The notes under the pieces were generated by a model. It was not told the origin of the DNA and made no database searches. It worked only from the letters and a program-made list of their open reading frames with translations. DNA of 64,000 nucleotides from Bombardia bombarda (lineage: Eukaryota > Ascomycota > Sordariomycetes > Sordariales > Lasiosphaeriaceae), in the NCBI GenBank assembly GCA_030512295.1, contig JAULSR010000002.1:496001-560000 (forward strand), in the 5' to 3' direction. Both the position numbers and the translations under genes were made by a program. The number at the start of each line of letters is the position of its first letter. Position 1 is the first letter of the stretch. Positions 44,728 to 55,007 of this stretch are shown here, one piece after another.

Positions 44728-47044
44728 TCTTGTCTGAGGAGCAAACAAAATGCTGTAGCAAATTCCAGCTGCAAATCCAAGATAAAGCCCCCGAGCGTAA
44801 CTTAGAGAATGTCTTAGTGAAGGTCTTCTCAGGGTAGTAGTGAGGGATTCGTTGAGGCGCCGGAAATTGGGTGCCTTCAAGGTGCGCAGGGAAGGTCGTG
44901 GAAGAAGTTGTTGAGGAAGGTTGCAGCGAGGGTTTTGTCCTGGCCCGGCTTAACTTCGGCTCGGACTTGCCGGGAGCACCCTGACGTGATGGTGGCCTAC
45001 GTGCCGATATCGGCTCGGCTCTTCCCACTTCAACTTTCCAATTGCAGCCCACGGACCTTAGCGCACGACGCCTCCGCGATGGCGGCCCTGTCGCTGAATG
45101 CCCTTCTCTGCTGGCTTTGGACGAAAGAATAGCCGCAAAGCTGTCCTGCGCGAGATCCTCATTTCGATCCTCGCCATGGTTACCTCCACACTTGTGCCTC
45201 TTTTAAGCAGGCAGCTCAGAGCAAGTCAACCGCCGACCACCATGGTAGTTAGTCCAGCATCCATGAACCCCATTAGCATTCCCTTATCCCGTGTCCTTCT
45301 AACTTCATTAGCGCCGGCACCTCCAGGGCCAATTATGCAGGAAACACTTGTGGTTGGCTGTTCGCGCTCGGCCTCGTCTCGCGCCAAATTAGAACCCCGA
45401 ACCCAATACACTTCCTCAAACAGCGCCCCCTTTACACAGTCTCATCAGCTTCTGGACTGAGGCCAGTGGACACTCAAGCTGACTGCGAGACCGCCTAGCT
45501 GGTAGTGACATCGAGATACTACGTCCTACTAACCTGAAGATCATGACGACGATGGCGACGATATCGACCCGAGCGTCAGGGAGAGCCACCTCGATGCTGC
45601 GGTTACATAGCCTTCCTACTGCAAGGGCAGCCCTGAGGAACGTGGTGATGGCTCGCAGCAGGCAGCCATGGCATGTTTGCTTCGCAAGAGACATCATATC
45701 GCCGAAATCTCTCCCCAGAACGCCAGAAGAAACCATATATCTTCTGTTGACGCCAACGACGAATCCAGCGACAGGCCCCAGACGTCGGAGGGCCGAGACA
45801 AGCAAGAGGGCCAGATCCTCATATTCGCGTCAAGCATTCCACGCGAGGAAGTATGCAAATGGAGAGAAAGCTTCGTGATATGGTTCGGTGTTTCACTCTA
45901 TCTATCTCGCATGTTCCGGGCGAAAGCTGTCATGTCTCCAACCTTCAGCTTTGGACCCTTTCGTTCCTATGACTTGAGAGAGATTTCTTCTGATCCAGTC
46001 CTCCACCACCGGCGACTTCATGACCGGCTAAGTGCGCAATACACCTCAGGCAGAAAACTTGAGGGGCAATCACTTGGCGGGAACAGAAACTGGGAGTTCC
46101 TTGCCACATGTGCTTCCATCTGCCTTCGTTCCGGTGCAAGTCTTAGCTCCGCTGATGTTGTTGTAACCGCAGGCGGGGCAGTTAAGAGCGTCAACTGGCT
46201 TCACGGGAATGAAGGCTGCCATCGTGCTCGCTGCCGGTGTTTCGTATGTTTCTAGTGAATTTTAGCAGTCTCCTAGATGTACCAGAATGCGCTCATACAT
46301 CTTTTAATGGTTTGAAATTCTCGGTTTGCTGTGGAAGGCTCAGAATCGATGGTGAAGGACAAGGTGCGGTAAGAGAAAGAGGATTTGGAAAGGAGCTCCT
46401 TATATATGAGTGGAAAAATCACGTCTTGGCTGAAGAAGCCAGCGCCGAGGCTAGGTGTCTAGGACAGATGCTGTTCGCCCATTGCTTCGACGGGAGGCGG
46501 TGTTCTGGGGAGCGTGGAGGTTGCAGCGTGAAGTTCATCTGGACTTTGACATCCTGCTGGGCGGTCGCAATGCAGTGATGGCTTGTCGAAATTCGGCTGC
46601 ATGCACCCACCCGTCCATGGGCTGCACTGCATCCGAAAACCTCCGATGAGCCACCGGCACCCGCTCTGAAAGGGATCGGGTGGGGCGACACGGTTTAGTG
46701 ATTCTCTTAGCCAATAATAAGCAGCCACATCTGAACGCTGGCGGTGGAGGACATGGGGCGAGCTTTATCGGCGGCTCGCAATCCCACACAAAACATTCCC
46801 CATTCCCACAATCCCACCACCAGTCATTGCTTTGGGGCTCCCGTCCCAATTGCTCGCCGCCGGCCAGCAGGTGCTGCGAATTTCTACCCTTGCACGGTAT
46901 GTATCTTTCAGGTTGATGCTGGCGTTCTTCCAGAGCAGCAGCCGGATGACGGTCACAGCCAATCCCATACTCCGCCGCACAAGATAAATGTTGTCCTGCC
47001 GTTATTAGCCCCGAAAATGTTCCTTTCGGCTGACGCTCCCGTCC

Positions 47045-47540
47045 GCTCAGAAACCACAACTCTGTGGTAAATCCCTTCCCGGGACCACAAATTTGAGGTC
47101 GCGCCCATCAAATTCAGTGACCACAACATTGTGATAGCTCCCTTGCAGGGATCACGTATTGTGGTTGACGCTTTGCCTGATCTGTGAGCCCCAAGAACTG
47201 ACCATCAGGCAAAACTTCACCCGTACATCTAGGTGCGTTTCTCGAGCCAAGCTACTAAGGAAGAACCTGTAGACTAGCTAGCCGAGTACGGCTAACAATC
47301 CGAATCCAACGTGGCCATTGCGAGCTGGAGCGCCCCCAAGGGTGCTTTGATATCCTTCCGAAGCAGGCAGTCGATGGCTTGTTTACCAAGGTTGTTGCGA
47401 CATGTCGCAGAGCCACGCTTTGCCCTTGAGCTCCGCCAATCTACAACATGTTTTCGCAGCGAGTAAAAGCCCCTACGTGGCCTGCAGTCGCGCAACATCG
47501 GGCCTACTGGTCGGTGAGGCAGCCTAAATCTGTAGTAGAT
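47045..47540 (+). repeat. Dispersed repeat R2, copy 1
   Basis: Begins with palindromes of the form ACCACAAxxxTGTGGT and a CAGGGATCACxxxxTGTGGT block, followed by TAGGTGCGTTTCTCG. The block GAGCCACGCTTTGCCCTT and GCAGCCTAAATCTG close it. The same order recurs at 47600-47975 and, in part, at 52312-52620. Confidence 0.65.
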
Positions 47541-47599
47541 GTGGTGGGCAATGCATCCTATTGGCCAACCGACAAGTAGAGTACGCATTAGGGACGTAT

Positions 47600-47975
47600 T
47601 CGTGGTACCCTCCTTTTCAGGAACCACAGTTTTGTGGTGGATCTACCAACTCAGCGACCACAACTTTGTGGTATCCCCCCCTTATAGGGATCATAACAAT
47701 ATGGTCAACAGGGCCCTGATCTGGGAGCCTCGCCAATTGATGATTGGGCACATCGTTTGTAACTTGCAAGTTCGCTGGCCGAAACACATGTCCCGCTCGG
47801 CTTCGTCACAAGTCCCCATGACAATGTGTCTTCGCGGAGCCACGCTTTGCCCTTGTCCTGATGACGTATACCATCCGTAATAAGTACAACTCAGTTTGGC
47901 CAACAATCGCACGCAGGGAACTAGCCAAACAGCGAAGCAGCCTACATCTGCGGTCGTCTCAATGACAAGGTGTGG
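47600..47975 (+). repeat. Dispersed repeat R2, copy 2
   Basis: Starts AACCACAGTTTTGTGGT and GACCACAACTTTGTGGTATC, then TAGGGATCATAACAATATGG. GAGCCACGCTTTGCCCTTG and GCAGCCTACATCTGCGG follow, in tandem with copy 1. Confidence 0.65.
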
Positions 47976-48184
47976 GGCTTGCAATCATGTCTCACTGTCC
48001 CAGTTCCGGGGCAAAACAGTGGCTCGTACTGTTTCGTCAAGGTCAACATGCAGACGTTCGTCTGCAGTAACGATGGCGAACGGAAGGCATTCCTCAGACT
48101 GGTTGCTGGAGGCGTAAGGATGATCGAGTTGATCGAGCTCAATCGGTGGTCCCATCTGAGGACCGGGGTGTAGTCTCGGACGTC

Positions 48185-48193
48185 TATATAAAG
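48185..48193 (+). promoter_or_regulatory. TATA box
   Basis: TATATAAAG lies 28 nt before the ATG at 48221 and 76 nt before the ATG at 48269. This spacing favours the later ATG as the true start of the downstream gene. Confidence 0.4.
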
Positions 48194-48220
48194 TCAATTT
48201 CTCCACGATCTCCAACCTTG

Positions 48221-49024
48221 ATGATCCGACATCATCCCGTGGCATCGACCGAAGCTCAGAACGAACTCATGGGCGACGAATACGATGCTCCAATCCTTAA
48301 GCTTCTAAACTTCCCACGATTTCCAGGTCATCCGATGGAGCCCGCAGACACAACATCATCTCAAGGTTCGGACGAAGCATCGGGCGGGCACTATAGCGCT
48401 CCGATTCACGGGATACCAAATCTCCTGCCAATCCGAGCAACGAAACCGGACGCAGTTGATATGGCGATACATCAAGACGAAGGGGCCCTTCCACCGACAT
48501 CCCTAGGGCAGGATACGCGAGCTCCTTCCAATGGCTCTGCTAGCCACCACAGGACCGAGGAAAACGCAGCGCCTCTCTTGCCCTCCCCTCACCACATGCC
48601 AATGCCGCCCAACAGTCAGCCTGTCACGATGGACCAGGTGAAAGAGATGATCCGAGACTCCGTCCGGGAAGCAATGACATCTCTGGTCCATCTCCGAGGA
48701 CCCACGAGTTTGTGGGAGATGTCTTTTGGCTCAGCCCCGCTCCCGCTCTTCCACCCAGAACGCAGCAAGAGCGCGCCAAATCGTCCCTTGCCAAAGGATG
48801 AAGATGATGTGGCGTCACATCTTGAGGAGCAGCTAATAATGGTGTTCGAGAAGCTCATGGCCGAGAAGGGTGTGCCAAACACTGCATCTCACGGAGATCT
48901 AGGGGGCAAGGGGGCGAGCAATGGCGAGTCGGAGAGAAACCAGGTCGAGCCAGCTTCGAAATTCGAGTGTAAGCGAGTGGATGAAGAGTACGCACAATGC
49001 CCTACTTCTATTGAACCTGGCTGA
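48221..49024 (+). CDS. Hypothetical protein with DAPILxxLNFP motif
   Basis: The frame is open for 267 aa from the ATG at 48221; a second ATG at 48269 (MGDEYDAPILKLLNFP) fits the TATA position better. Near the N-terminus is DEYDAPILKLLNFPRFPGHP, and about 40 residues on a weaker echo, HYSAPIHGIPNLLP. The middle is Pro/His/Ser-rich. A helical segment MDQVKEMIRDSVREAMTSL follows, and the end is polar and charged. A possible donor GTACGC at about 48988 and acceptor CTCACAG at about 49035 would extend the frame by about 25 residues to a stop near 49110. I do not recognise the family. The motif recurs in the gene at 51.1 kb, so the two are likely relatives in this island. Confidence 0.5.
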   Translation: MIRHHPVASTEAQNELMGDEYDAPILKLLNFPRFPGHPMEPADTTSSQGSDEASGGHYSAPIHGIPNLLPIRATKPDAVDMAIHQDEGALPPTSLGQDTRAPSNGSASHHRTEENAAPLLPSPHHMPMPPNSQPVTMDQVKEMIRDSVREAMTSLVHLRGPTSLWEMSFGSAPLPLFHPERSKSAPNRPLPKDEDDVASHLEEQLIMVFEKLMAEKGVPNTASHGDLGGKGASNGESERNQVEPASKFECKRVDEEYAQCPTSIEPG

Positions 49025-50283
49025 CAATCTCACAGGAGCCGGAGAGATTCTAGGCTCATATCTGTGTGTGATCGCACGAAGATCGAGATGGGTTCGATGA
49101 CTAGGACTTGATTGCTCAGGAGGAAATGACCGATCTGGTGGCCGTTTTGCTTCGGGTTCTTGACGGTTCACCAAATTGCAAACAGATGTGCATTCTCCAC
49201 TGGACCATGGATGTCGACAACCTACCGCGTAACTGGAGGAACGTCGTGACGCGCTGCCTCAAGCAAGACCCGAATCTGAAGTTCGGCCTGACCGATCTTA
49301 TGCGGTTCTAGGAGGCCCAGAATGAGCCGCATGCCTCCTCGACTTGAACCACGGTACGGCGCGAGGACACGGACAGGGGCGGCAGTCATCCGACCGGGCG
49401 GGATTGACCGGTGCGGAACTGAAGCGGGAGGGCCCGCATCTACGAATGTGAAGAGGCGGGGACAAGGCACGGCTGACGGCCCAGACTGGCATTTCATTTG
49501 TGCTTGAGGGAACTTCGCTGGAGATTGGGTCGCGCATCGGGGCTGTCGGACACCAAAAGACGACGTTCAGTGATTGGTCGAAAAATGCTTAATGTCGGTG
49601 CCACCTTTCCATGCTGCGCCCCGGCTCCTATCGGCTAAAGATTTTCTCCCTTATTCGTGCAAATGACTAATGCCGCGTCTGGCGCCACTGAAACCCCAAG
49701 GTGTCGAGAGTACACCCAACGGACACCCTTAACTCTGTTTTGTACAAACTCGCATCGAACCGCGCCGGCTACAGGCAGCCCACCATCATGCTTCTAGTGC
49801 GCTTGTCAATGACCAAGCGCAATCAAGTCGAACGAACAAGCCCAGTTCTTTCTGTCCTTCCCTGTCAGAACAATCCGACAATCCAGCTCTGGATGCACTC
49901 ACCTTCATAAGTGATGCTCACTTGTCGCCGCCGCAAGTTGGGCATGTGATTCCCTTGACGACGCCGTGGCCGTGGCAAGTTTCGCATACAGCCATCTGGC
50001 GGTTCTGAGGTAGGTAGAGGCAAATTGTAACTCGATCAGATATCTGGACAGTTGGAAGAAGGAACAGGCTGCTCAAGCTTCCGGCCGGGGACGAGTGGGA
50101 GATATTTATATAATCCGGCTCGGAAGGCAAGCGTAAATGGCCCCACTTCTGACATGTCATTATGAGGCCGTCGCCTCGGAGAAATCCTGGAACGGCAGAA
50201 CTCCGGCCTGAACCCCGCGGACTTAAACCCCTCACCTCGTTGCCACCGTTTTCTTCGAGGTTCAACCCCAAATCTGTGGAAGG
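49025..50283. other. Region without supported genes
   Basis: A short open frame at 49108-49311 (ending CLKQDPNLKFGLTDLMRF) may be a fragment of a longer lost gene. Nothing else is recognised. Confidence 0.35.
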
Positions 50284-51090
50284 ATGTCGGGCGAGATCCT
50301 TCAATGGCAATGCACTTGCTCGGCTTTCTTTCCCACAAATGATGCGTTAGAAGCGCATCTCGAAGAATACAAGGTTGAAACCCCGCACAGCCTGTTGCTA
50401 CTCAGACTAACTTTCTCTCTAGTCTCGGGAGCGCTACTTATCCGCTGAACGCGAGAAATGCCGAACGCACTCGAGAGTCGATGACGATCCGGCCACTTGC
50501 GACAACGGCCTAGATGATAGTAACAATGGCCCTACGTCTATACACGGGGGAACCACGAGTAGCGGGCAGCATTTATGTCCTCGGAATGAATGTAGGCGCA
50601 CCAAACCGTTTGCGACAAGGCAGAGGCTCCCGGCGGCACTTCCAGCAGCGTACGTGCCCATCCCGCATATGTGGCTGTCATTGACACCTCTAGTGCAGAC
50701 GTCAGCTGTGAGAAGGTTTGTGTCTGTTGTTTCAAGGTCTTGCGGCTGGCCAGCGAATACATAAGACATGCCGACAAGCACAAAGATGCGCATGGCGCAG
50801 AATTGACGTATATAACCGCAGTGTGTGCTGAGCTGTGCGAGCATGTCGACCAGGAGCTGGACCGTTCGCTTGCGGAGCATAAGAAAAGAGCATGGGACAC
50901 GGCAGATCTAGACCTGGTCGCTTCGGAAGCTCGAAGACCAAGGTTAGACAAGACTGATGGGATGAATGCGAACCACTCCCGTCCCCAGCACATCAATGGT
51001 ATCAATCCTCTTTCAATCGTTTCGACCCCGCTGACACCGAATAAGATGCACCTCCAGCCCTCCTCCCTCCGCAGTCAGCTATGGAGCTGA
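50284..51090 (+). CDS. C2H2-like cysteine-rich protein, one frameshift
   Basis: Three exons are proposed: 50284-50373 (MSGEILQWQCTCSAFFPTND..HLEEY), 50423-50649 and 50699-51090. Both introns are 49 nt; the first has a CAGACTAACTT branch, the second a GTACGT donor and GTGCAG acceptor. Exon 2 carries HLCPRNECRRTKPFATRQRL. After splicing the text reads RRHFQQHVSCEKVCVCCFKV and SEYIRHADKH, the pattern of a fungal finger family (CP..C......F..R..L.RH...H..C..C..C). Reading through needs one base fewer at CCC 50629-50631, so this is either a sequence error or an inactive copy. The 3' exon is polar and its stop overlaps the next ATG. The function is unknown; nucleic-acid binding is a guess from the finger spacing. 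Confidence 0.5.
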
Positions 51091-51314
51091 CATCAATCGC
51101 AAACATGGCCGCACCCACAGCTGGCTTCGCCGACATCTCAGTAGAGGCGTTCTACGCGAACTCCATGGAAGAGTCAAGTACATACTTCGATGCGCCAATC
51201 CTGTCGATTCTAAACTTCCCTCCGGCGTCAATCCTATTGACCGACCATCCCCAGTGGATGCCAGAAGATCATAGTACCAAGCATCCAAATGTCGGGAATG
51301 TATACCGCGAGTAA
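51081..51314 (+). CDS. Small ORF with DAPILxxLNFP motif
   Basis: A 77-aa open frame whose ATG overlaps the previous stop. An inner ATG at 51165 gives MEESSTYFDAPILSILNFPP, closely parallel to MGDEYDAPILKLLNFPRFP in the gene at 48.2 kb. It probably represents the start of a gene whose remainder is lost, since the frame stops at 51314 with no obvious donor. Low confidence as an expressed gene. Confidence 0.35.
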   Translation: MELTSIANMAAPTAGFADISVEAFYANSMEESSTYFDAPILSILNFPPASILLTDHPQWMPEDHSTKHPNVGNVYRE

Positions 51315-51320
51315 TGGCGG

Positions 51321-52087
51321 CTATTTGCTTGTATTCCCAGTATCAAATGCGAAGTTCACTCCAATCTTTGTGCTCTCCATGGCAGCGACCTTGTTTGCCA
51401 GTTCCTGGGAGTAGGGAAGGATCATTTTAGTCCAGCCGGCGAGTACGTCATCCGTCGCGAACATGAACGTAATCGTATATCCTTTCTTGATTTCGTAGCC
51501 GAGTCGGGCATCGAGGATTGCTCTATGGAATATGTCAGGTCAAGGAATGCAATATGGAGCGGTAACTTACAAGCCCCCTACTGTAAATGTCTTCTCAACG
51601 GCCGGACAACCCGCTTGGTCAAGCGCAGCTTCGTGAATCCTGTACAGGGACTTTTTCTCCTTCTCTACCGGTAACTCATGCAGGTGGGAGCCGCGATAGT
51701 ATTCCACCAGCGATCCTCTAGCCCACAGGTGAACCGTCAGAACGCGCCGACCAGCTTTCGGACCGGGCCGCCTGAGGCAGACGATATGGCCGGGATATTG
51801 TTCGTATCTCAACCAGTGTCCAAGAGTACACCTTTCGAATACCGACTCGAGGACCGTTCGGATGCGCTGAGAGGGTCAGGTACTTGCTACGAATACACCA
51901 TTCCACTTACCGGATCGCCCAAGACGTGGTCGTTGCAGAAGTCTAGGCCGTACTCCGATGAGTATGGAAAACCCCTCCTCTCCATTTCCGAGACAAGTTC
52001 TCCTATATTCGCATCTTCCATAGCAAAGAAGCCATCTTCCAGGAGCGACCTGGTTGCATCTTCAAGAGAGAATTCGATCGACGCCAT
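51321..52087 (-). CDS. Conserved-looking hypothetical protein, three exons
   Basis: Exons 52087-51911, 51866-51571 and 51522-51321 are joined by introns of 44 nt (GTAAGT..CTGACC..TCAG, phase 0) and 48 nt (GTAAGT..CTGACA..CATAG, phase 2), both with clean signals. The result is 224 aa starting MASIEFSLEDATRS. The frame is open to an ATG at 52249, which would give 278 aa. The core reads LGHWLRYEQYPGHIVCLRRP, VLTVHLWARGSLVEYYRGSH, LYRIHEAALDQAG and LAILDARLGYEIKKGYTITF. The WxxGSxxxYxxGSH spacing recalls double-stranded beta-helix dioxygenases, but the metal ligands are not secure, so I leave it unassigned. Three exons joining without a break suggest a live gene. Confidence 0.65.
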
Positions 52088-52311
52088 AAGCGCGGGTGTT
52101 GGCCTTGGAGAGATCAAGTGCGCCAGTGCCTTGGTGGTGATGATCCCAACTTCGCGATGACGCATAATTTTTTCGTTGGGTTCGGCTCGGAAACCCTTTT
52201 TTCCGGCGAACGGAGGCCCTCCTTCTTGACCGAGGATTATCCGCAGCATTTCGGTAACGCTCTACCGTTTCATTCCGTTTGGCTCCGTATTTTACGCTGT
52301 TAAATACCTAA

Positions 52312-52620
52312 GAGACCACAGCTTTGTGGTACCCAGCCATCACAATTTTGTGGTATCCCCACTTTGCAGGGATCACAATGCTGTGGTCAGCCTCAACCGA
52401 CCAAACCTCGGCCTCGCATCCGAAGGCCCAAGCCGGACAAGTAGGTGCATTTCTCGGCCTGCTATAGGTCCGAGAACCGATGAGGCAAAGGTGAACAAGG
52501 AAGTTGTCGACCGCATTGCGAAGCCACCATGACGACTTGTCGTCGCGTCTCTATGGGCCAGCATGCAGTTGGCTCTGCAGGGCCACGGAGTACGCCCCCA
52601 TTATGATCGGCACGGTCGGT
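52312..52620 (+). repeat. Dispersed repeat R2, copy 3
   Basis: GACCACAGCTTTGTGGTACC, CACAATTTTGTGGTATCCCC and CAGGGATCACAATGCTGTGG, then TAGGTGCATTTCTCGGCC. It shares block order with the copies near 47 kb. Confidence 0.65.
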
Positions 52621-52924
52621 TACGGCTGATGGACCCGCATACCGGATGAAGAGCATCGCAGGTGCAGTACTCCATTTCCAGCATGATCATGAACACGTTA
52701 TCCTCTGCCAGCTGTCCATCATATGGGGCCGAGACGGGGGGTAAACAAGGTTGAGCCTTGACGCGTAGGGTACCATCTGGGTCTTTTAGGGTGTGCTCTC
52801 GGAATTCTATAAGGAGGGCAAGATCTCCTAAGATTCACTTGGTTCACAGCTTCCGGGTGTACATCATCTTGCCTCTTGTCACACGCTCTGACCCTTCTTG
52901 CGCATTCCACAACACCCCTTCGCC

Positions 52925-54429
52925 ATGGCTATGTACAATGGCACCGATTCTCCACCGGTTCAGCCCAGCCCATCCCACCAGATCTCCATCGTGGACGTCA
53001 TCTTCCCCGGCCTTGCCGGCGTCCCTGCGATCGCCGAGCAGCTTCTAGCCGGCAACTTGAACCGCTATACTCACCTGCTTTGGGCCTGCGGGATGCTCGT
53101 GTTCTTTGGCAGACATGCCTACATGTACTTGGTGGAATTGGCCGGGTTGGTGGGGACTTATTTCAGTTCGTGGATCTTTTCAAAGTGCTCGACGATTTCT
53201 GACAATAAGCAGCTTCAACAGTCCATGTCCGTTACTCTAACGAAGCGTACGACATGCTCGTTACCTGGATATCATCTCAGCCGTTCGCCGACAAGGCTCG
53301 CTCCACCCTTGCTAGCGTCGGACTAAAGCGAATGGTACACGTTGAGCGTTCAGACTGGTCCAGGAAGAAGCCCCTATACTATTCACCTTGGAATGGACAC
53401 TTCTTCTTCCAATATAAGAACCATCTGCTCAAGCTTCGGTGCGAAGAGAAAGAGGTTCGCTTCTCTGTCCATGAAGAAATCTCCCTCTCCTGCCTTGGAA
53501 GGTCTTCGACGATTCTGAGGGAACTCCTCAGTGAGTGCCGAACCGAGTACCTGAAGCTCGTCCAGAACAAGACATCCGTCTTCGAGCATCGAGATCGCGG
53601 TTGGAAGCGGACAAGCACCAGGGATATCAGGCCGATGTCAACTGTCATCATGGATGAGAAGGAGAAAGGGTCGCTTGTGGAGGACATCAATAGCTTTCTC
53701 GACCCCGGAGCTCGAGCTTGGTACTCCAACCGCGCCATTCCTTACCGGAGGGGCTACCTGTTGTATGGACCACCTGGGACTGGGAAATCCAGTCTAAGCT
53801 TGTCCATCGCCGGCTGCTTTCGCTTGGATATCTATGTCCTCAGTCTCTCCGACCTCCGTGAGGACAGTCTGAACAGTTTGTTCGCCGAGCTCCCTCAGCA
53901 TTGTGTCATTCTTCTAGAGGATATTGATGCTGTCAGCTCGACTCGATCTCGGGATGCCGAAGAGGAGGAATCTGACAAGGTTGGAAAGGTGTCCCTGTCC
54001 GCTCTTCTCAACGTTCTCGACGGCGTTGCCTCACAGGAGGGTCGCGTGTTGATCATGACGACCAATCACATCGAGAAGCTCGACGCCGCCTTGGTGCGGC
54101 CTGGCCGTGTGGACAAGAAGGTCGAGTTTCGGCTCGCCGACATGGACATGATAATTCGGCTCTTCAATATCGTCTATAAGCGCTTGGACAAAGACGTTCC
54201 ACAGGAAGGAAAGCGGATTGAAGACGATGTGACGGTCGAGCGATTGGCCAACCGCTTTGCTGCCGAGGTGCCAAAGCTGGAATTCAGCCCTGCCGAAATC
54301 CTGTCGTTTTTGTTGGAGAACAAGCAATCAGCTGCCATGGCATTGGATCATGCGCAGGAATGGATGACCAGAACCAGAGAGGAACGGAAGAAAGTGAAGA
54401 GGGCCGATTCTTGGGTGCACCAAGAGTGA
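52925..54429 (+). CDS. BCS1-like mitochondrial-type AAA ATPase
   Basis: Exons 52925-53165 and 53213-54429 are joined in phase 1 over a 47-nt intron (GTTCGT..TTCTGACAATAAGCAG), giving the family-typical GTYFTSTVHVRYSNEAYDML. The protein is 485 aa. A hydrophobic helix at about 55-80 (HLLWACGMLVFFGRHAYMYL) precedes the BCS1 N-terminal domain (PLYYSPWNGHFFFQYKNHLL, RDIRPMSTVIMDEKEK). The AAA module follows: YRRGYLLYGPPGTGKSSLSL (Walker A at about 265), CVILLEDIDAVSS (Walker B at about 312), MTTNHIEKLDAALVRPGRVD (sensor 1 and arginine finger). Yeast Bcs1 translocates the Rieske protein; filamentous fungi carry many divergent paralogues with unknown clients, and this accessory copy is likely one of them. 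The frame is intact. Confidence 0.92.
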
Positions 54430-55007
54430 ATGTATCGGGGGATTTGGTGTCGATGACGAATGCCATGAAGGGTGATTTTGCAACGGACTCGAGGGATCAG
54501 GAAAGATTGACAAGCAATGCTTTTGCAGCTGTTTCAATGATAATTGCCATTGTATCGCGGCCGTCTGACAATGGATGTCGCCAAGAGGCCCCGCACACTT
54601 GTCAATGGGTGCTTGGGCAAATGATGTCACGCCCCATCCTCTGGATTCTGCGAGTTCTGGTACTCGAGTTCCCCCAAAAAGAAAAAGACATCAGAGACTC
54701 GACGTTTCGATGCTGCTGAGGCCCCCATAGATTCCGAACCGGAGGAGACCCAAATCAAGGCCCAAATGCAGAGGAACCACTAAGAGGTGGCCCAAAACTG
54801 GGACCGCGGGGTGGGCGACGAGGACGCTAGGCGGGCAGTGTACGGCGCGAAAATGCGGAGAGACGCGTCCTAACGGAGGTGCAGCCTTTGCGCCTGGCGA
54901 CGCATTGGACCCAAAATTGCTCCCCTCCGCCTCAACGCACATCCCCTGCTTCCGGCTCCAAAGTGCCGTGATGCACATTCGTAAAGCAGCCGAGAGGAGT
55001 GTAACCT
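54430..55007. other. Convergent intergenic region with repeat R1
   Basis: 3' flanks of the BCS1-like and JmjC-like genes. It contains R1 copy 3 and nothing else recognisable. Confidence 0.45.
54671..54830 (+). repeat. Dispersed repeat R1, copy 3
   Basis: AAAAAGACATCAGAGACTCG, CTGCTGAGGCCCCCATAGAT, TCCGAACCGGAGGAGACCC and GGCCCAAAACTGGGACCGCG occur in the same order as copy 1. Confidence 0.7.

Larger units (their letters stand above)
44728..48220. other. Region without supported genes, containing repeat R2
   Basis: Open frames at 45416-45805 (minus), 45668-46255 (plus) and 46535-47059 (minus) have no domain or splice-linked partner that I recognise. Two copies of repeat R2 occupy about 47.0-48.0 kb. 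Confidence 0.45.

Noticed and set aside
45668..46255. 195-aa plus-strand open frame
   Set aside because: No recognisable domain, and the minus strand is equally open; not enough support.
46535..47059. 174-aa minus-strand open frame
   Set aside because: Overlaps repeat R2 flank; Cys/Trp/Arg-rich without pattern.
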